From: Paramacrobiotus metropolitanus
Lineage: Eukaryota; Tardigrada; Eutardigrada; Parachela; Macrobiotidae
DNA: 64,000 nucleotides
Direction of reading: 5' to 3'
Assembly: GCF_019649055.1 (NCBI RefSeq)
Contig: NW_026570265.1
Coordinates: 868,001-932,000 of the forward strand
Part shown: piece by piece, positions 1 to 12,300 of the stretch
How the letters are laid out: each line of letters starts with the position of its first letter
Numbering within the stretch: position 1 is the stretch's first letter
The notes under the pieces: generated by a model
The model's input: only the letters and a program-made list of their open reading frames with translations
The model's database searches: none
Told to the model about the DNA's origin: nothing
Made by a program: the position numbers and the translations under genes

Positions 1-873
1 TAATGGTCAATAAGCTGATTAAATTGTGATTAACTGTAACAGAAAGGAAGGCTTTAATATGTCGAGGTTTTAGCTACAGTATCTCAAATATTTGCTTACC
101 ATTTCTCAAAACACCAAGAAAATTCGCTTGTCCGAAGAATCTATATATTCAACATACTCTACAAATGCGGCAGAAATCTGTAGTAACGCTTTGCGTACTG
201 GTATATTGTTACCAGGTATTCGACGTGCAAATTTACACAGATGCACAGTGTCCTGCATGCATTCTTTTTGCGAAAGTTGTTGTAATTTATCCAACGTCCA
301 TAAGTATCGAGAAATTGGTTTAGGACGTCCTTGTCATATAAAAATACAACAAAATTGTTCGTTAAAAGTTTTGCTTTATTCCTTGTTTTTTGCACCGATT
401 ACAATTAAATACGGAATTGTACGATTATGATTCATGAATCATTAGGTGTGCCGCATTACGTTACGGTGTTGCACCTTGTACATACATAAATAAGTGCATG
501 TGCTTGATGGAAAACGTACCCTATAGGTAGAAAAACATAATGCAACATCAACTGCATTGCAGAAACCGGATTGCATTTCCTTGTATTTTTTACAAGTTTG
601 TTTGAACTACTGGTTCTAATAAGTTGCGAAAATCCTGCTACCTACAATATACATGTCCGTACGATTAACGGGTGCGGAGAAATTCGATACCAGGCTGCAT
701 GCTGACTGCGGAAGTGCTATCTCATATTGTAGAATATCAGTCAGAAATAACCGCTCTTATTAGTAATGTCAGGCTGTGGTAAAAGTACAGCAGAGCGCTG
801 ACAAAATTAACTCAGGTACGGTTCTGCCTTTTTAAAAAATATTCTCTTTAAAAAATTTTTTCGGATCGGGACC
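1..873. other. No gene recognised (left edge)
   Basis: AT-rich sequence with short ORFs on both strands and no recognisable protein, splice pattern or RNA gene. It ends immediately upstream of the ATG of the secreted-protein gene and should contain that gene's promoter, but no core promoter element stands out. Confidence 0.5.
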
Positions 874-2579
874 ATGTGTTCAGTACTAAAGTTCTGCATC
901 TTTACCGGCCTGTTAACCTTTGTAATCCATATTATCAAAGCAGATGCGAAAGCAATTTATGCAGACCAGAGTGTTCTTTCGAATGAGAGCGGTCTTTCGA
1001 ATGGGAATTTTTTAATTTATGGTTCCAGATACCGGAGAGGAATAACGGATTCGGTAAGGCGCAGGAGCAAGCGCGCTTATATCAATAAATTTTGGCGTTC
1101 AATGATAGTATAAGTATAATGATGCAATACTAACTCTAACAAGAAATATATGGCTCTTACAACGTTAATCGGTTTTGCACCAAACTCCTGTCAGAATTTC
1201 CAAAACTCATTGAGGGAGTATGGTTCGCTTTTCGTTTTTCTTTCAAAATTTATGGCGATGTATAATTGCATGTCGATATAAATATAATTTGCTTAATTGT
1301 TACCCCTCAAAGCTGTAGATAGACAAGGAAATGTACATTAAGCAAAAAATGGCTATTTGTGCATTCTATTAAAATTACTATTAATATTTGTTGATAATAG
1401 TGATTTTAGATTTTAATAGTGATTAAAATTTATTGATAATAGCGATTTTGGTTGATTTTTTAATTCTTGATTGTGCAGTGCCAGCCGTAGTGATACGAGT
1501 CATGACTGTTATGTCACGATGTAAACACGAATAAAGAGCAGTACTCAATTAATATTGTACCTAAAAATATACATATACATAAAATGTAAGCACATAAAAT
1601 AAGTACTTCTTACACAAATATTTATGGTCTAAGAGTAAAGTACTGTAGATATACGTACATATGTGTGGACTACAGCGTCTAAACTAGTTCGATATATCTA
1701 TACTTTGTGTGTGTGCATCTGTACGCTATTATGAGTTACTGTATTTAAATTAAAGATGCATAAGGTGTTATGGGTACACCGTACAATTCCCGAGCAGGAG
1801 AGCATTGAAAAAGTGTTTTTGTTATAAATCTCGTTCTTGGTACGTAGTTGGTACTTATATGGAATACTTATTTCAAGGTTATTAGAAAAAAGGTGGTTCA
1901 ATGGATATAGCCGTTTATGTCATTTACAATCGTATAGAGCGCTTGCTTATTCTATCTCATCGCAAAGTGTATGCATCTATTGCACGCCAGTGTCATCGCC
2001 GTTTTCTAATTAGATGTAAGATCTTCACAATAATTCTTGTAATTAACGAAATTTGTAAATTACTGATAATAATTCGTTCGTATAAGTCATGACTACTTTA
2101 GATAGCGCGGCGATAGTAGTATATGTAATAGTAGTATATGTAATTTTTAATGTTTGCAGTTGATGCGTAAGGTAATCAGCATATTTCCTTTCAAACAGAT
2201 AAAAGGGCTATTTGGATTTGGAAATAATAACAACAATAACAATAACAACAACAACCAAGGCAGTTCCAACGACGGAAATCAACCGCAGCCGCCAAATACG
2301 GGAAACACCGCTGATAGTGGCAGTAATTCTAACGGTAATAATGGGTCACCTCCTCCCGCAGTACGAGAAGGACCATCGCGATCCGGCGATAACAATGGCG
2401 ATCGCCAGTCTATAACCGGTAACAAGTGGATAGATACAGCAATCAGTGCCTTTCGCGGCAGCGGTGATAACAGTGGAAGTATCAGCGGAGATTCACAAAA
2501 ATCTGTTGGGGGAAGAATTGTGGATGCTTTAGCAAAAGAAGCGATGAAGTCTCTGTTTGCGGGGTTGCTCGGTGGATAG
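874..2579 (+). CDS. Secreted, basic, Asn-rich protein of unknown function (2 exons)
   Basis: Proposed CDS is join(874..1107, 2160..2579), 217 aa. Exon 1 starts with a signal peptide (Met, Cys-Ser-Val-Leu-Lys, then a hydrophobic stretch to about residue 23), followed by a segment with several dibasic or polybasic sites (RYRR, RRRSKR). The donor GTATAAGT at 1108 and the acceptor TTTGCAG ending at 2159 are both phase 0, which supports the join. Exon 2 encodes a short basic/hydrophobic stretch (about residues 79-100), a run of 11 Asn coded by AAT/AAC repeats, a Gly/Ser/Asn/Pro-rich linker, and a C-terminal Ala/Gly/Leu-rich helix ending in LLGG. I recognise no family. The basic cleavage sites suggest a processed precursor, or the chain may be an extracellular low-complexity protein; both are inference. 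The two exons could belong to separate genes, but the shared phase argues against it. Confidence 0.45.
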
Positions 2580-2967
2580 GCTTTCTGCACAAAACTGGGC
2601 TTACTAGGTTTCTACGATTTTTTGTTCTATTGTTTGGTGTTCGGCATTTTTATTGTAAAAACTGAAGGAACAACCGCTAAAATCCTACAAAACCAACTTG
2701 CAGTTTCATATTACTTGCTTTATTCATGACCAGAATTAATTCAACCCAACCAATGAACGTATCACCGTAATGGAAACTTTGCAGCATCACCACTATACCG
2801 GAAAAACTTTTGACAGTCTGCAAATCTTTAGCAACAACGTTAACGTCCGAAACTAGATCATTACACTATTAGACAATACAGCGAAAGCGCCCCAAAATCA
2901 ATTACCATCCACCAAAAAGCCAGCAAAAGAAATCTCTGATGACTACAATCAAGAAAAAACCGCCTGC
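2580..2967. other. Spacer between convergent genes
   Basis: 388 bp between the stop codon of the Asn-rich protein gene and the stop codon of transketolase. It should hold both 3' UTRs. No coding sequence was seen. Confidence 0.6.
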
Positions 2968-5900
2968 TCATTTAGCATTTGTCCAGTCTCCTTCCACAGC
3001 TGCCACAATGGCTTTGGCACTGATACCGAACATGTCTAGCAGAACATTGGGTGGGCCACTACGAGGCAATTCACGGACAGCTAACATTTTCTGTACGATA
3101 TCTGGATGCTGGGCAATCGCGCCAGCCACGGCTTCTCCGATGCCGCCTGCAAAGAAATATTTCCAGCATAAAAACACAAAAGCGAACAATAAAACACGAA
3201 ATATAATGCACAAACCAAATACACTCACAAAATTATTTTCTAAGACCAGAATAAAAAAACTGTTGCGTACACAATTAAATCAGACCTGCACTCGTTATTG
3301 AGACATTCAGCAATGCAACTTTCAGCTCACCTTCAGCATAATGATCCTCCACGGTAAGGATGCGGCCTTTCGTCGCGCGTGCGCTCTTGACGATTGTGTC
3401 TGCATCAATAGGCTTGACGGTGAAGATATCCACGACACGAATATTGATTCCCTTTCCAGCCAACTGTTCCGCAGCTTTCAATGCCTCATGGACGGTCACT
3501 CCTCCACCAATAACGGTCACCACATCGTTTTCGCTCTGTCGAACGACCTAATCGCAAACAACATCCTTAGTTACAAGTTACAACTCAGAATATCAATTTC
3601 AGTAACTGAAAGGGGGATCTTACTTTAGCTTTTCCGACTTCGAATGTCTCATCGCCCTTATAAATGATAGAGTTCGCAGGACGACCAGTGCGGATGAAAC
3701 AAATGCCTTCGGTATTGGCCGCCAGCTCGCAGGCCCGTTCGGTGGAAACTGCATCACTCGGGTAGAAAACGGTAGAACCTGGCAGGGAGCGGAACATGGC
3801 AATATCCTCCAGTGCCATCTGTGATGGTCCGTCCTCTCCGATAGAGATGCCAGCGTGGGAGCCAACGAATTTCACATTCGCCATCGAGATAGCGCCCATA
3901 CGCAACTGGTCGAAACCGCGCGTGAAAAAGCACGCAAAGGTACTGACGAAAGGAATGAATCGACCACGAGTGGAGAGACCTAAAAGAACAAAGTGGCCAT
4001 AACTATGCTTTCGCCGAGTAACCATTATCAAACATCCAAATAAACCATTATTATGAAATACGGGTACAAGCTGTGGGCCATTAAGTTTTGAAGAGATCAG
4101 AACAGCAAAACGATATGTGGATAATTACTCCAACTGTACTGTTGACGCTTGTACGCACCAATAGCAACGCCAATGGCATTTTGCTCAGCAATAAAGCATT
4201 CCACAAATCTCTGCGGATAAACCTTCTTCAAGTTTTCTGAATATGTGGAATTCTTCACATCGCAGTCTAGCGCAATGATACGCGGGTACACGGTGGCCAG
4301 TTTAACAAGCGCAGTTCCATAAGCCTGACGAGTGGCGACTTGTTTTCCCAGTTCGTACTCTGGCTTGTCGCTCAGGAGCACCTTCCCATGGGTGACTGCC
4401 TGGAGTTCCGCTTTCTGTGGGGCTTCAGGAGTGATGGTGACCGGTTTGTTGCTTTTAACAATTTCCGTCAGCGACTGCACAATCTTGTCTGCTTTGTCGC
4501 CCAAGGCCTTGCCATGCCAGTTCTCTTCATTTTCGATTCCTGTAACACATGCAGAATTGTCAAATAATATGACTGAACCAAGCGTGTTAAATAAAGACAA
4601 GCGTGTCAAATATCACAAACCAGTTATGGACGTTGTACAACGTAATCTCAGCAGAGTGTCAAAAATAATACATACCCGTAATGCACACTCATAATTGTCT
4701 TGAATTTTCAACATCTTAAACCATTTTTAAAAATTCATACTAAATTTCTATTTTTCACACTTTAAAACTCTGTTGTACTCGTACATAAATGTTACCAAAT
4801 AATGGCAATGTAAGACCAATAACGCCATGATAGAAAGCACATTACGCCGCGTAATGTACTCCTTCCTACACAAGTGTACGAAAAGACTCGATGAAATGGA
4901 AATCTATCACGCTTTCTTTAGTCATCCATGAATTTGAAATTACAATAATGGCTAGTCACTTGCCAGGGAAGCCTTTTCCTTTGAATGTCTTTGCCAAAAT
5001 CATAACCGGTTTGTCTTCCGATCGGCGAGCATCATAAAACGTGTTCACCAGCGTCTTTATGTCGTGACCGTCAACAACAAAAGTCTTCCAACTGCAAACC
5101 AGATTATAATAATGACATTGTATGATTATGAGATGAATGTAGTGCATTCGGAAACTTACCCAAAAGCTTCACATCGTCGCTTGTATGTGTCCATATCATG
5201 GCCCAACGATGTAGGTTCACTCTGGCCAAGTCGGTTGATATCGATGCAGGCGATTAGATTATTCAGCTTGTAATGACTGGCGAAGTGCATGGCTTCCCAA
5301 ACGCTACCCTCAGCCGATTCACCATCTCCCATTACGCAGAACACTCGGAAGCTGAAACAAAAATTTGTGAAGAAATTTTTCGTTAGCGAAGGCACCGAAA
5401 CGTGGATTGAATTATGTTGGTATGCAAAAATATGTGATCCAGAACTGATAATAATATTACCCAAATCAAACCGTAGATTACTAATTTGCAGATCATACGA
5501 TATATATTTTTACGTGGACAATCAAATTTTAATCAATAGAATTATCAGATAATGGTACGAAAATCGAAATGACAATGGAAATGGTGAGGCTGCTGCAGTG
5601 TCGAAATCACAAGAACAACTTTACTTAGTGTTTAAAATAGGTATTCAATAATCTATAGAAGCTTAAACAACGCTACCCACTGCCAGTCCACAAACAAAAA
5701 CCTACTTGGCCTTATCCAAGTACTTTCCTCCGTATGCCATACCGGCCGCACATGACAATCCCTGACCCAAGGAACCGGTAGCCACATCCACGAAAGACAG
5801 ACGCTAAAATTGCATTGCAACAACATAATTAACAGTGATCATACAGTGATCAAAACAGCACAATGAACCTACAGGAGTTGGGTGACCTTCCAGCGGGCAG

Positions 5901-6484
5901 TCAATCTTGCGCAGATTTTCCAAGTCTTCGTGCTTGACCACGCCCAGCTCAGCCATGACAGAATACAGAATCGGTGCCGCATGACCCTGGAAAGACCCCC
6001 ATTTAAGCCCATAATAATCGGCGACTTTCACACCTTCAAATTACTATAAATACCTTCGACAGCACGAAGCGATCGTTGTTGGGGTCCCGAGGCTCCAAGG
6101 GATTGTGTTTCATGGTGTGCCAGAACAAAACAGCCAGAATATCAGCACACGAGGCGCATGATGTCGGATGCCTGAAGAGAAAACCAGGAAGTGCATGAAC
6201 AAACAGCAGCCACACCACTCATTCTTGCAAAAATTATCTTTGAAAGTTGAAAAAACAGAAACTAATGAAATACAAATTTTTAGCAATATTTAGCAATATT
6301 TTTAGCAATCGTGTTTGGACTAAAAACGTAAACAGTCATTAACTTTCATATACCCGGATTTTGCGGCATTAGTGCATTTGATTGAATCCAGACGCAATTT
6401 GGTGGCGATGGTCTTCAGCTGGGCGATAACATCGTCGCTCGGATCACGGTCATAAACATTGGCGTTGGTGTGATTAGACGACAT
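2968..6484 (-). CDS. TKT: Transketolase
   Basis: Cytosolic thiamine-diphosphate enzyme of the non-oxidative pentose phosphate pathway; it moves two-carbon ketol units between sugar phosphates. CDS is complement(join(2968..3146, 3331..3547, 3624..3979, 4159..4539, 4964..5091, 5160..5351, 5706..5803, 5873..5986, 6054..6171, 6354..6484)), 637 aa, close to animal transketolases (about 620). Visible landmarks are [13 protein letters not shown] near residue 80, the ThDP/Mg motif GDGE at about 162, [10 protein letters not shown], the pyrimidine-domain [23 protein letters not shown], and the C-terminal domain [14 protein letters not shown]. All junctions keep phase. The intron after 4964 uses a GC donor (GCAAGT): a GT site 4 nt further on would break the frame, while the GC site restores the conserved [13 protein letters not shown] order. 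It is divergent from G6PD. Confidence 0.97.
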
Positions 6485-6692
6485 GGCAGTCTGAATTAAA
6501 CGCAAATCTTCAATGAATAATTCTAGAAACACATAGAATTTATGATAAAGGTTAAGAAATATTCAAAAGATCACACAAAAAAGAATGCATTATAAGAACT
6601 AGCAGTTTTAGCTGGCAATGGCCGCAATGCGCCTAGATTTTTCTAAGCAGTAACTACTACTAGCAGCGCGCAGAAAGCCTCTTCGGCTTGGA

Positions 6693-6986
6693 ATGCAACG
6701 CTATACGAAACAATTATTTGTTTCAAAAGGGGAGTTTACTTACCACTTTATGGTCAACAATCACAAAAATAAGAATGAAAACTGGGATCTACTGCGTCGT
6801 AGGATTTTCGGGATGCAGACAAATTACCGGAGAGCCTTGCAGCAGCTGAGAAGTGACGGACTGATTTTGGCCGACAAACTGTTAGAAGGTGCACCAAGGC
6901 ACTTCAAGGTTAAAATACTGTATGAAATCGCAGTCGAAATCAGCCTCTATTTCGCTTCACTTGTACTATTACAGCTGATACTCTAG
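6693..6986 (+). CDS. Hypothetical short ORF, 97 aa
   Basis: An ATG-started ORF 209 bp upstream of the transketolase start, on the opposite strand. Residues about 25-70 look protein-like, with charged amphipathic stretches (NENWDLLRRRIFGMQ, QQLRSDGLILADKLLEGAP); the end (ISLYFASLVLLQLIL) is hydrophobic. A possible donor follows HFK at about 6908, so the true product could be spliced. I recognise no family. It may be a chance ORF in the divergent promoter region. Confidence 0.22.
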   Translation: MQRYTKQLFVSKGEFTYHFMVNNHKNKNENWDLLRRRIFGMQTNYRRALQQLRSDGLILADKLLEGAPRHFKVKILYEIAVEISLYFASLVLLQLIL

Positions 6987-7034
6987 CCTGTACACTGTAC
7001 AGTACTGTACTTGTACAGTCACAGTGCTGTACTT
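6961..7034. repeat. GTAC-rich palindromic tract
   Basis: Imperfect iteration of TGTAC/GTACA units (for example TGTACACTGTACAGTACTG) that can pair with each other in many registers. A similar tract lies at 20761-20830. Confidence 0.6.
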
Positions 7035-7193
7035 TACGGTATACTCGCGATCTATGGAATTTACACATTTTACAGTGCGATTTTATAGAAATTTACCAGC
7101 ATACGTTAGAATAAGTAACAAATTACTACTTAATGGTAACTATTGGTAAGCTTGTTTGATTATTTATGTATATCCTAGAACTATCATTTTTAA

Positions 7194-7449
7194 GGCGGCC
7201 TCCATAAATTACGTCACGCAAGTTGGGGGAGGGGGGAGGACCTGAAAGCTTTACTGTTGTTACAAAGGGGGAGGGGGTATTAAAAACTTAGCTACGATTC
7301 TGACGTCACCATGCTATACCTATGGAGGGTTCTAAATTTGTTACGTAGCGCTCAGGGGAGGGGATTAGAGTTTGTTAGCACTGGTGACATAAGGGGAGGG
7401 GGGTATCAAAATGTCGAATTTTTGCGTTACGTAATTTATGGATGCCGCC
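7194..7449. mobile_element. MITE with 26-bp terminal inverted repeats
   Basis: The first 26 bases (7194-7219, beginning GGCGGCCTCCATAAATTACG) match the reverse complement of 7424-7449 with two mismatches. The 256-bp body is G-rich on the + strand (runs such as GGGGGAGGGGGG) and has no long ORF. This is the form of a non-autonomous DNA transposon. No clear target-site duplication was found, so the superfamily is not assigned. It lies in the spacer between TKT and G6PD. Confidence 0.75.
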
Positions 7450-9386
7450 CAACGTATTTTAAGCACGTACTCAATACTAAAATGCGAAAGTAACACGTTC
7501 AAAGGCTTAAAATCAACAGCTCAACGTCTCAACAAAAAAGTACGTCACATACGTACGGACCGGTACGGTACATAAAGTAATATAGTATAAATTTATAGTA
7601 ATTTATAGACATCTATATTTTTAAGATGGCATTGTACAATCGTGATACGACAATCAGTTGTAACAAAGAAATTTCGGTCGCACCGACTCGCATGAGTTGA
7701 TGCAAACGATTGAACTGTGTAAACACAAAATGTGCTGATACTCTTTTTTAAAGTAAGCATTAATCTGCAATATAACAAAAATAATAACTGATCTACTCTA
7801 GGCCTGACATTGATAAATGTGAAGGAGTAGTACTGCATTACAGTACATACGTACGTACTCGGTTATTTTATCGTTAGTTAAACGATTCCATAAACGTCGG
7901 CCTATAACATGGAAAACTGGAAAACTGGAGATGCACAAGTAGATAACTACGGAGCCTATGTACCCGTTGAATAATTACAGATAGGTGAGAAAACACAACC
8001 TTTTTTTTATTTTTGTCGTTCAAGGTTTGCACTGTTATTGTGGTTCGGAACTTCGTACTGGCTATACGAGTACCGTAATTTGTGCTTTTTTGAACGTGCA
8101 AATGATGCACTCATTTTAATAAACGTAACTACAGATGTATAAGCACTGCATGCACTCTGTGTTTTCTTATCCTGACAAGATGAAGAATCCTGATCGAATT
8201 CGGGCAATGCTTACGTGCCACTAGTCTGGTGTTAGTTAATTAACCCGTTAACCAAAGCCGTTGAAATCGACATCTCTTGTGTGGTGCTACCGGCTACGAA
8301 CAGATTTCAAAGCAGCAGGTTCCCCATTTGTAGCAGCACATCTGGAGTAAAATATTTTTTGTAGGTGGTTGCTCTTTGCTATCGATCCATTTCTAGACCG
8401 GCACAAGCTCGATGGTACATACGATCTACAATTGATTACAACAAAACTAATCCGTATTATTATGGATTTATTAATATTGTAGCATTTCCTTACCATTGTA
8501 AAGCCGATTCACCGGTCCTTTTTACTAACGATGCCCTGATCTAATTTAAAGTCGCGTTGACAATGTTTTTGCTTTAGGTCATTTTCATATTAAACTTTAG
8601 AACAAGACTGGTCGGATGTTGCGATCCACGATTTGCTGCATAAAATCAACTTCCGGGTACGTACCTGTAGATGCACTCGATGTCTATAATAATCATCATT
8701 CATAATTATTATTGTTATCAAAATGTTAATGTTTACATCTACATTACTGTATTGTTATCCACATTGTACTGTATTCTCACTTTGACAAAGAATGGTTCGT
8801 ACTCTGTTCATTATTATAGCACAATATATGTATATTGCCATAATTTTGCTGACCAAATTAACCTAATTCATTGAATTATTTACTTTTAAGTTTTAAAACT
8901 GTAAATACGTAAGTTACGGTAAATAATTTTAGTAGGATTTCATCTTCCCTTTTATGCTGTACTGTACTCGTACCAGTGCACCGAAGCTCGACAAACCTGG
9001 CTGGCGCTATGCTATAATATGAGTCGTGAGTCGCAACACGACTTGGGAAGTCCGAGTACAATTACTATTGATTGTGCTGACTCATTATCAGCACAGCTGT
9101 CGTGAAATTTACTTACCGACTACATTAGCGTTCCAGCATTTTGATTTCCTTTTAACCGAAGCCTGGACGGTACATCGACACCTTTGTTTGTCGATATCTG
9201 TCGCCCAGTTTTGTTTATCTGTGTAGTCTCAGCCCTTCCACGGAACCACTGCGTCCTGCCGCACAACAAAATCAGTCGCCCATCTCAGCGCAGCCAATCC
9301 TTCCCGAAGAGCCAATAAACTCCGTTTTGTCTGCAGCTAAAACTGCATTTCCTGATCATCTTCCAGATATAATTGCCAGTGCCACA

Positions 9387-12300
9387 ATGAGTTCGCAGAA
9401 ATCGGAAGCTGACCTCAAGAATGCTAAGGGCGAGAAGAAGTCCATGACTGGTCTACCGAAAGAGCCGTGGCAGGAAGATCAGCTGTACACCATCGTGATT
9501 TTCGGTGCATCTGGAGACTTGGCCAAAAAGAAGATTTACCCGACTTTATGGTAAACCGCTGCCCAAATTGCACGCTTTACGCGTAATATATTTTGTAAAC
9601 AAATCGTTTTGTCTAGGGCTCTGTACCGGGATGAATTGCTTCCGAAAAATACTTGGATCATCGGGTATGCAAGGTCAAAGTTGTCTGTTGAAGATCTGCA
9701 AAAGTCGTTTGAGGGAAATTGCAAGGTGCGTTATCACGGTCTGCCAATAAATTCGTTTGCATAAATATTTCGCACTGATTGTGAATTGCCGATGTGATTT
9801 TAAGCGATGCTGTCCAGTTGGGTGGTTGCAGTACGGTGTTTTTTTTGCAGCTCCAGTCCGGTGACAAGCAGAAGTTTGGCGAATTTATGAAGAGCAACTT
9901 ATATATCGCTGGAAGTTATGATCAGCCGGACGACTACCGGAAACTCCACAAAACTTTGGAAGAAAAGGAAACACAATTCAAGCAAGGGAACCGCGCTTTC
10001 TATCTGTCCCTTCCGCCGTTTGTGTTCGACACTGCCACTACGCACATCCGCCACGACTGCTGGGGCACCCGGTAAAATAATGATGAAGTAGTTTATATGT
10101 TTAATCAGGACAGCATTTAATTGATCCACTATGACTCTTAGAGGATGGAATCGTGTTGTGTTGGAGAAGCCGTTTGGACGCGACTTGGAGTCCTCCCGTA
10201 AGTTGGCTGACCACCTGAAGAAATTGTACCGCGAAGAGGAGATCTATCGCATTGATCACTATCTGGGCAAGGAATTGGTGCAAAATCTGATTACGTTGAG
10301 GTTTGTGATTTTTAAACGTCACGGTTGTTTGGCTTTTAATAACGCAGTGTTCGGTTGAGATTGTGTAATAAGCGCAATGTCATGAAATCCGATTTTGCTG
10401 CAGTACTGCAGTAGGAAATTAGCTTCAGCTTGTTTCTGTTGCAGATTTGCCAATCGCATCTTTAGCCCGGCCTGGAATAATCAGAACATCGCCCACGTTC
10501 AGATTTCCTTCAAAGAGCCGATTGGTACGCAAGGGCGTGGTGGTTATTTTGATGAGTACGGCATTATCCGGTAAGTTTCTACTTTCTGTGTGATTTGCTT
10601 AAGTCTGTGAAAGCCGGTTTTGTCGAACCTGTCTTTTTGTAGGGATATTATTCAGAACCATTTAATGCAAGTTTTTTGTCTGGCGGCGATGGAGAAACCG
10701 GTTAGCCTGAACGCTGAAGACATTCGTGATGAGAAGGTGTGCAGGCGATGTTCCGGTGACCTAAACATCACGGCTGATCTAATCCTCCTGGAGGGATTGG
10801 ATGGGCGCTATTCACGCAATTCGGTTCATTTTATGGACTTTAGCGTCGTGCTCAGTGGCAGCGTTTACACATCCAATCTGCCACAAAATCCACTGGAAGT
10901 TGTTGCTTTTCAGTGCCTAAGCGCAAGCCCAAGCACAAAAATAATTAATATTAGAGTATTTGAAATTAGAAATTTTAGTTTTATCAAAGGAGGGCTTAAA
11001 AGCAAAGCGCAGAGCGTATCGACCCTGATAACAGGTACCCGATTTTCTGTTATTATGGTTAAGATTTTATTATTGTTAGAATCTGACTGGCGTGTGAAAC
11101 ATTTTGTGAATTGTAAAAGGTACCACATATCGACATATGCCTCGTTTAAGTAGAAGAATTGAAGATGAATTTCTCTCGCTCGTACTAACTTCTATTTTGA
11201 CCAAATAACAAATGAACCTTTTTTCAGATACTTTTCCATATGTTACACTTTCAGACCAGCAATGGAAGCATTACAAAACTATTTTTTGTTTAAAATGAAA
11301 AGTCAAGGACCGTTTTTGTCCTACCGAAACATGCTTACAAAGAATTCTAAAATATCAATAAATTATCACTTCCACTTAAGGAAACACTAACACATAAGGA
11401 GCCTTTCGACAACACTAACATGAGCACTCGGGTTAAGACTATGGTTAAAACTAAGATCAACAATCAGGTTTTCACTTTGATCAGAACTAACGTTAGCACT
11501 CGGGTTATGGCTCCGGTCAAATTAAGGAAGTGGGCCGGTACAAGGTACCAAATTCGTGTACATGCACGAAAAGTTAACTTTTTGCGCACTCCCAAACACA
11601 TTTTTAGTTTTATTTTATGACATTCTGCAGCCAGATGACTTGTATTCTAACAATAATAAAATCTTAACCATAATAACAGAAAATCGGGTACCTGTTATCA
11701 GGGTCGATACGCTCTGCGCTTTGCTTTTAAGCCCTCCTTTTGATAAAAGCTAAAATTTCTAATTTCAAATACAGTAGTATTAATTATTTTCGTGTTTGGG
11801 CTTGCGCTTAGGCACTGAAAAGCAACAACTTCCAATGGATTTTGTGGCAGATTGGATGTGTAAACGCTGCCACTGAGCACGACGCTAAAGTCCATAAAAT
11901 GAACCGAATTGCGTGAATAGCGCCCATCCAATCCCTCCAGGAGGATTAGATCAGCCGTGATGTTTAGGTGTTCCGGTGCTATAATGACTCATTCATATGT
12001 GTCTTAAGCAGGACAAAACTATAACGTCGTAAGTTGGTATATGCTTACAGGTGCGCGTGCTGCGTCGCATCCAGCCAGTGAAACTGGAAGATGCTGTGCT
12101 GGGGCAGTACGTAGCTGATCCGGAAGGGAAAGGCGAAGCCAAAACTGGCTACTTGGACGATGAAACTGTTCCAAAGGGTTCTGTTACTCCAACGTATGCG
12201 GCGGTGTTGTTAAAAATTGACAATGAGCGGTGGGAAGGCGTTCCGTTCGTTCTGCGTGCAGGAAAAGGTAGGTTTGCAGAAGCGGCTCTGAAACTGTTAA

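Larger units (their letters stand above)
6485..9386. promoter_or_regulatory. Shared upstream region of TKT and G6PD
   Basis: About 2.9 kb between two divergent pentose-phosphate genes. It holds a possible short ORF at 6693, a GTAC-rich palindromic tract at 6961-7034 and a MITE at 7194-7449. From 7450 to 9386 I see no coding sequence. A likely acceptor (TTTTGTCTGCAG) ends at 9334 and is followed by reading frame open into the G6PD ATG, so G6PD may have an upstream non-coding exon. No TATA or other core element is convincing. Confidence 0.4.

Noticed and set aside
7593-8500. Several 60-80 codon ORFs on the - strand
   Set aside because: Low-complexity, no conserved segments, no consistent splice sites; chance ORFs in AT-rich DNA.
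11698-11931. ORF on the - strand whose protein matches one at about 10801-10960 on the + strand
   Set aside because: Both are translations of the two inverted repeats of the Mutator-like element, not a duplicated gene.
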